A stretch of DNA of 28,194 bases, taken from Anaerolineales bacterium UBA5069. Its GTDB lineage: Bacteria > Chloroflexota > Anaerolineae > Caldilineales > Caldilineaceae. The stretch is from the NCBI GenBank assembly GCA_002415895.1, contig DIAV01000102.1, positions 1 through 28,194 on the forward strand, given 5' to 3'. Position 1 is the first letter of the stretch. Every line of letters starts with the position of its first letter. Below the pieces are notes generated by a model. It saw nothing but the letters and a program-made list of their open reading frames with translations. It had not been told where the DNA came from and did not search any database. Made by a program: the position numbers and the translations under genes. This document shows positions 24,887 through 28,194 of the stretch, in pieces.

Positions 24887-25360
24887 ATGCACTACTATCA
24901 CCGCTTTGTCGTCAACGCACCGCTTGAAGCCGTGCGCGAGTTTCACAGCCGTTCCGCGAGCATGGGCGCCATTACGCCGCCGCCCATCATTGTGCAGGTG
25001 CATGAGGCGCCTGCCGTGTTGAGCGAGGGCAGCGCCATGCGCTTCACCCTGTGGATGGGGCCGCTGCCTCTGCGCTGGCACGCGCGCATGAGCGATGTGG
25101 GACAAGGCGGCTTCGTCGACACCATGGAACGTGGCCCCTTCAAGATCTGGCGCCACGAGCATCGCTTTGTCGCCATCGATGCGCAGCGCACGGAAGTGCT
25201 TGATAGCCTGCACATTGAGCCGAGCGCTAACTGGTTCTGGTGGACAGTCGGCAAGAGCATGATTCTGGGCCTGCCGCTGCTCTTTGGCTGGCGCGCACTG
25301 CGCACGCGCCAAATTCTCGAGCGCGCGGCTGCCGGGCAACCTGCGCCGGTCACAAAGTAA
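24887..25360 (+). CDS. SRPBCC (START/Bet v 1-like) family protein
   Basis: The 157-residue protein has the SRPBCC pattern: an opening strand [19 protein letters not shown] with a first helix, a run of beta strands ([49 protein letters not shown]), LDSLHIE, and a closing amphipathic helix ([25 protein letters not shown], about 119-143). Such proteins enclose a hydrophobic ligand such as a lipid, quinone or polyketide. The partner or ligand is unknown. It is 51 nt after the epimerase gene and one base before the desaturase gene, so a role in handling a carotenoid or related lipid is plausible (inference). Confidence 0.82.
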   Translation: MHYYHRFVVNAPLEAVREFHSRSASMGAITPPPIIVQVHEAPAVLSEGSAMRFTLWMGPLPLRWHARMSDVGQGGFVDTMERGPFKIWRHEHRFVAIDAQRTEVLDSLHIEPSANWFWWTVGKSMILGLPLLFGWRALRTRQILERAAAGQPAPVTK

Positions 25361-25361
25361 C

Positions 25362-26879
25362 GTGGCGACCACATTTCAGACGCGCAACCGCGCTGCGCCG
25401 CGCATTGTGGTGATCGGCGCGGGCGTGGGCGGCCTCACGACGGCCGCCATGCTAGCGCGCGCCGGGTACAATGTGACGGTGCTCGAGGCGCATGTCTATC
25501 CCGGAGGCTGTGCGGGCACCTTCTTCCATCAGGGCTACCGCTTTGATGCCGGCGCTACGCTGGCCGGTGGCTTCTACCCGGGCGGCCCCATGGACATTGT
25601 CGCCGCACAAGCGGGCATTGCGCAATGGCCTGCGCACGCGGCCGACACGGCCATGGATGTGTTCTTGCCGGGCGGCGTGCACGTCACAAGGTATGGTGAC
25701 GAACGTCGTTTTGCTGAGCACGTACGCGCCTTCGGTCCGGCCGCCGACCCCTTCTTTGCCTGGCAGGAACGCACTGCGGACGCGCTCTGGGATCTGGCGC
25801 TGCGGCTGCCCCCCTGGCCGCCCCAGCGCGCACAGGAAATCGCGCGCGTGGGCGGGATTGGCCTGCAATGGCTGACGCAGAACCTCCGCCACCTCGATCC
25901 CCGCCTTGCCGCCGACGCGCTGCGCCCTGTGGCTGCGCATCTGTATGCTGCGCCCGCCGCACTGCGCCATTTTGTAGATGGGCAGTTGTTGATTGCGGCG
26001 CAGGCAACCAGCAGCAGCGCCAATGCGCTCTATGGCGCGTCGGCGCTGGACCTGCCACGACGCGGCATTGTGCATCTTGACGGCGGCATGGGCGCGATTG
26101 CGCAAACGCTGGCCGCCGCAGTGCGCGCCAACGGGGGTGAGGTATGCTATCGCCACGAGGTTGCGCGCATTTGCTTCGAGAATGGCCGGCCCGCGGGCAT
26201 TGAAACGCGGCGCGGGGAGTCCATTCCTGCCGACATTGTGATTGCCAACCTGCCGCCGTGGAGCATTAAACCGTTGCTGTCCGACACTGCGCCTGCGGCG
26301 CTCTCACATCTTCCCGCCGCACCACGCGACGGCTGGGGGGCATTCATGCTCTACGCGGGCGTGGACGGCGCGATCGTCCCCGCTGACGCACCGCTGCATC
26401 ACCAGGTGATCGTGCGCGAGCCACTGGGCGAGGGCAACTCGGTCTTCGTCTCCATCAGCCCGGCATGGGACTCCACACGCGCGCCGGCGAGCAAGCGTGC
26501 CATCACCATCAGCACGCATACAGACCCACGCGCTTGGTATCGATTGCGCGCGGAAGACGAGAGCATGTATAACAAGCGTAAACAACTTTACGCCGATCGC
26601 CTGCTGGCCGCCGCCGAGCTTGCTCTGCCCGGACTGCGCGCCGCTGCAGACATCTTGCTGCCCGGCACGCCGCTGGCGTTTCAGCGCTTCGCGCGCAGGG
26701 TGGGTGGTTGGGTTGGTGGTTTTCCACAAACAAGCCTTGTGCGTGGCTGGCCGCCCCACCTCGCTCCCAGCTTGTGGATGGTGGGTGACAGCATCTTTCC
26801 CGGCCAATCCACGGCGGCGGTGGCCCTGGGCGGCCTGCGCGTGGCGCGCGCCGTCGTCGAAGCGCACCCACACCATTAA
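25362..26879 (+). CDS. FAD-dependent carotenoid desaturase-like protein (CrtI/CrtD family)
   Basis: This 505-residue flavoprotein of the phytoene desaturase superfamily has [20 protein letters not shown] (FAD loop 19-24) and [15 protein letters not shown] with Glu42 binding the ribose. The following [16 protein letters not shown] resembles the cyanobacterial CrtD/C-3',4'-desaturase branch more than classical CrtI. The C-terminal flavin motif [21 protein letters not shown] (from about 475) is intact. It probably desaturates or isomerises a carotenoid or similar polyene, but the exact substrate is not settled. The start is GTG at 25362, one base after the TAA of the SRPBCC gene, which implies coupled translation; an in-frame upstream frame to 25284 overlaps that gene. 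With crtB nearby it suggests at least a partial carotenoid pathway. Confidence 0.85.
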   Translation: MATTFQTRNRAAPRIVVIGAGVGGLTTAAMLARAGYNVTVLEAHVYPGGCAGTFFHQGYRFDAGATLAGGFYPGGPMDIVAAQAGIAQWPAHAADTAMDVFLPGGVHVTRYGDERRFAEHVRAFGPAADPFFAWQERTADALWDLALRLPPWPPQRAQEIARVGGIGLQWLTQNLRHLDPRLAADALRPVAAHLYAAPAALRHFVDGQLLIAAQATSSSANALYGASALDLPRRGIVHLDGGMGAIAQTLAAAVRANGGEVCYRHEVARICFENGRPAGIETRRGESIPADIVIANLPPWSIKPLLSDTAPAALSHLPAAPRDGWGAFMLYAGVDGAIVPADAPLHHQVIVREPLGEGNSVFVSISPAWDSTRAPASKRAITISTHTDPRAWYRLRAEDESMYNKRKQLYADRLLAAAELALPGLRAAADILLPGTPLAFQRFARRVGGWVGGFPQTSLVRGWPPHLAPSLWMVGDSIFPGQSTAAVALGGLRVARAVVEAHPHH

Positions 26880-26935
26880 GCCACTCTGGCGCTGCGCTTT
26901 CATGTACAGCGCTCATGCATACGAGGAGGTGTCGA

Positions 26936-27907
26936 ATGGAATTTGCAAACGTCCTGCACACACGCGGCAAAATCGGCATTGTCGGCGCAGGCTTCGTTGG
27001 TTCTGCCGCCGCCTATGCGATGGTGATGAGCGACGTAGGCCGCGAAATCGTGCTCGTTGACCTTAATGCCAAGCGCGCCGAAGCCGAGGCCAACGACATC
27101 CGCCACGCCGTGCCCTTTGCGCACCCCGTGGATGTGCACGCAGGCGACTACGCGGCACTTCAAGGCTGTCGCGCCGTCGTCATTACTGCAGGCGTCAACC
27201 AGAAGCCGGGCGAAACGCGCCTGCAACTGCTTGAGCGCAACGCCGCCGTCTTTCGCCAGGTGGTGCCCAACATTCTACGTCACGCACCCGATGCCATCCT
27301 CGTGGTGGCCACCAACCCCGTTGATGTGACTACGCACATGACGGCCCATTTTGCCCGCGAATTTGGCCTGCCCAGCACGCGCGTGGTGGGCTCCGGCACA
27401 ACGTTGGACACGGCGCGCTTCCGCACGCTGCTGGGGCAGCGGCTGGGCGTGGACGCGCGCCATATACACGCCTATGTGGTGGGGGAGCATGGCGATTCCG
27501 AGGTGCTTACCTGGTCGCTCGTTACCATTGGCGGCATGGCGCTGGATGACTTTGCCCAGCGGCGCGCTGTGGCACTGGGCGAAGCCGAACGCACCCAGAT
27601 TGATATCGCCGTGCGCCGCGCCGCCTACAGCATCATTGAAGGCAAAGGGGCAACCTTCTATGGCATTGGCGCAGCGCTCACGCGCATTGTGGATGTCATC
27701 CTCAGCGACCAGCGCGCCATCCTCACAGTCTGCACGCCAGCGGCCGAAGTGGCCGGCGTGCGTGATGTCACGGTTGCGCTGCCACGCCTGGTGGGCGGCG
27801 AGGGCGTGCTCGACGCCTTCCCCCTGCCCCTGAGCGAAGAAGAAAACGAGAAACTGCGCCGCAGCGCCCAAACCGTGCGCGACGCAATTGACGGGCTGGG
27901 ACTCTAG
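26936..27907 (+). CDS. ldh: L-lactate dehydrogenase
   Basis: The 323-residue enzyme interconverts pyruvate and L-lactate with NAD(H). The NAD loop is [12 protein letters not shown] (14-25), and the catalytic loop [10 protein letters not shown] has Gln89 at the specificity position; malate dehydrogenases usually have Arg there, so lactate is favoured. The catalytic Arg95, [11 protein letters not shown] with Arg161, and GEHGDSEV with His185 complete the site. The ATG at 26936 has a strong AGGAGGT 5 nt upstream; an earlier in-frame ATG at 26915 is less likely. It lies 56 nt after the desaturase gene and its TAG shares one base with the GTG of the photolyase gene, so a lactate enzyme is oddly placed between pigment and photorepair genes. 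Confidence 0.95.
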   Translation: MEFANVLHTRGKIGIVGAGFVGSAAAYAMVMSDVGREIVLVDLNAKRAEAEANDIRHAVPFAHPVDVHAGDYAALQGCRAVVITAGVNQKPGETRLQLLERNAAVFRQVVPNILRHAPDAILVVATNPVDVTTHMTAHFAREFGLPSTRVVGSGTTLDTARFRTLLGQRLGVDARHIHAYVVGEHGDSEVLTWSLVTIGGMALDDFAQRRAVALGEAERTQIDIAVRRAAYSIIEGKGATFYGIGAALTRIVDVILSDQRAILTVCTPAAEVAGVRDVTVALPRLVGGEGVLDAFPLPLSEEENEKLRRSAQTVRDAIDGLGL

Positions 27908-28194
27908 TGGCCCACTCCGACGCGCGTGCCGCCATCTGGTGGATACGCCGCGACCTGCGCCTGACCGACAACCAGGCGCTGAGTGCGGCCCTTGCCGCCG
28001 AGCAAGTGCTGCCTGTCTTTGTACTCGACCGACGGCTGCTGCAATCGCGCTACAATGGCGAGAAACGCACTGCCTTTCTCTATGCCGCGCTGCGCAGTTT
28101 GGATGAAGATCTGCGCGCACGCGGCAGCCGGCTGCTTGTGCGCAGCGGCGACCCGATTGAGGTGCTGACAGCGTTGTGCCTGTCTCTTATACAC
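27907..28194 (+). CDS. phr: Deoxyribodipyrimidine photolyase/cryptochrome family, N-terminal part
   Basis: The GTG at 27907 starts a protein beginning [22 protein letters not shown], then [12 protein letters not shown] and [20 protein letters not shown]. This is the typical N-terminal antenna-binding domain of photolyases, which repair UV pyrimidine dimers with blue light and FADH2. Only about 91 codons are genomic: from 28180 the sequence is adapter, so the apparent last residues (CLSLIH) are not real. The FAD-binding domain is missing because the contig ends. The start codon overlaps the lactate dehydrogenase stop by one base. CarH/LitR light regulators are often linked with photolyase genes, which fits this block. 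Confidence 0.9.
   Translation, partial: MAHSDARAAIWWIRRDLRLTDNQALSAALAAEQVLPVFVLDRRLLQSRYNGEKRTAFLYAALRSLDEDLRARGSRLLVRSGDPIEVLTALCLSLIH
28180..28194. other. Untrimmed Nextera/Tn5 transposase adapter at the contig end
   Basis: CTGTCTCTTATACAC equals the first 15 bases of the Nextera mosaic-end adapter read-through. On the minus strand it creates an ORF starting MYKRQ, a well-known artefact signature. The last bases should be removed from any gene model. Confidence 0.93.

Noticed and set aside
27904..28194. Minus-strand frame beginning MYKRQ
   Set aside because: The start comes from adapter sequence and the frame is antisense to the photolyase and lactate dehydrogenase genes.
1..28194. tRNA, rRNA and CRISPR arrays
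   Set aside because: No cloverleaf-like, rRNA-like or regularly spaced repeat sequences were seen by eye. A tRNAscan-SE/Infernal run would be needed to exclude weak cases.

Overview
The window is GC-rich, densely packed bacterial DNA. It looks like the 3' end of a metagenomic or draft contig, because its last 15 bases (28180-28194) match the Nextera/Tn5 adapter end. Gene content suggests a Chloroflexota bacterium (Anaerolineae/Caldilineae type): a very large lipoprotein with Asp-box repeats, a short-type alpha-glucan phosphorylase, a cobalamin-binding MerR regulator beside phytoene synthase, and a CrtD-like desaturase. This placement is an inference from gene families, not from a marker gene. 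No rRNA, tRNA or CRISPR array was seen.

Region 1 (1-5416, minus strand) is a tight six-gene operon. In transcription order it encodes an N-formylglutamate amidohydrolase-like enzyme, an inositol monophosphatase-family phosphatase, a small repeat/membrane protein, an alpha/beta hydrolase whose nucleophile position is altered, a membrane-anchored S49 (SppA-like) protease, and a membrane-anchored DUF4350/GldG-like protein that runs off the left edge. Region 2 (5521-8800, minus) holds a TrkH/KtrB potassium transporter, a tyrosine recombinase and an HNH nuclease. The recombinase and the nuclease each have a clear sigma70-type promoter, and they look like accessory cargo. An AT-rich, gene-poor gap of about 540 bases follows.

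Region 3 (9340-16574, plus) is a central-carbon run: ThrH-type phosphatase, flavodoxin, small membrane protein, RpiB, glucose-6-phosphate dehydrogenase, 6-phosphogluconolactonase and alpha-glucan phosphorylase. It could take stored glucan through glucose phosphates into the oxidative pentose phosphate pathway and NADPH. A perfect hairpin terminator separates it from a convergent 979-residue lipoprotein gene (minus). A divergent acyl-CoA dehydrogenase gene (plus) follows, ending at a second perfect palindrome.

Region 4 (21128-28194) is the most interesting part. Phytoene synthase (minus) is divergent from a CarH/LitR-like B12-binding MerR regulator (plus). Downstream of the regulator is a compact plus-strand set: TIGR01777-type epimerase, SRPBCC protein, CrtD-like carotenoid desaturase, L-lactate dehydrogenase and a DNA photolyase cut by the contig end. 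The divergent promoter region carries operator-like inverted repeats, one of them inside the 17-bp spacer of the crtB promoter, which is the classical MerR-family position. The whole block reads as a candidate B12-dependent, light-controlled carotenoid and photorepair island. The regulator has an uncommon residue in its cobalamin motif and an extra C-terminal domain of about 130 residues.
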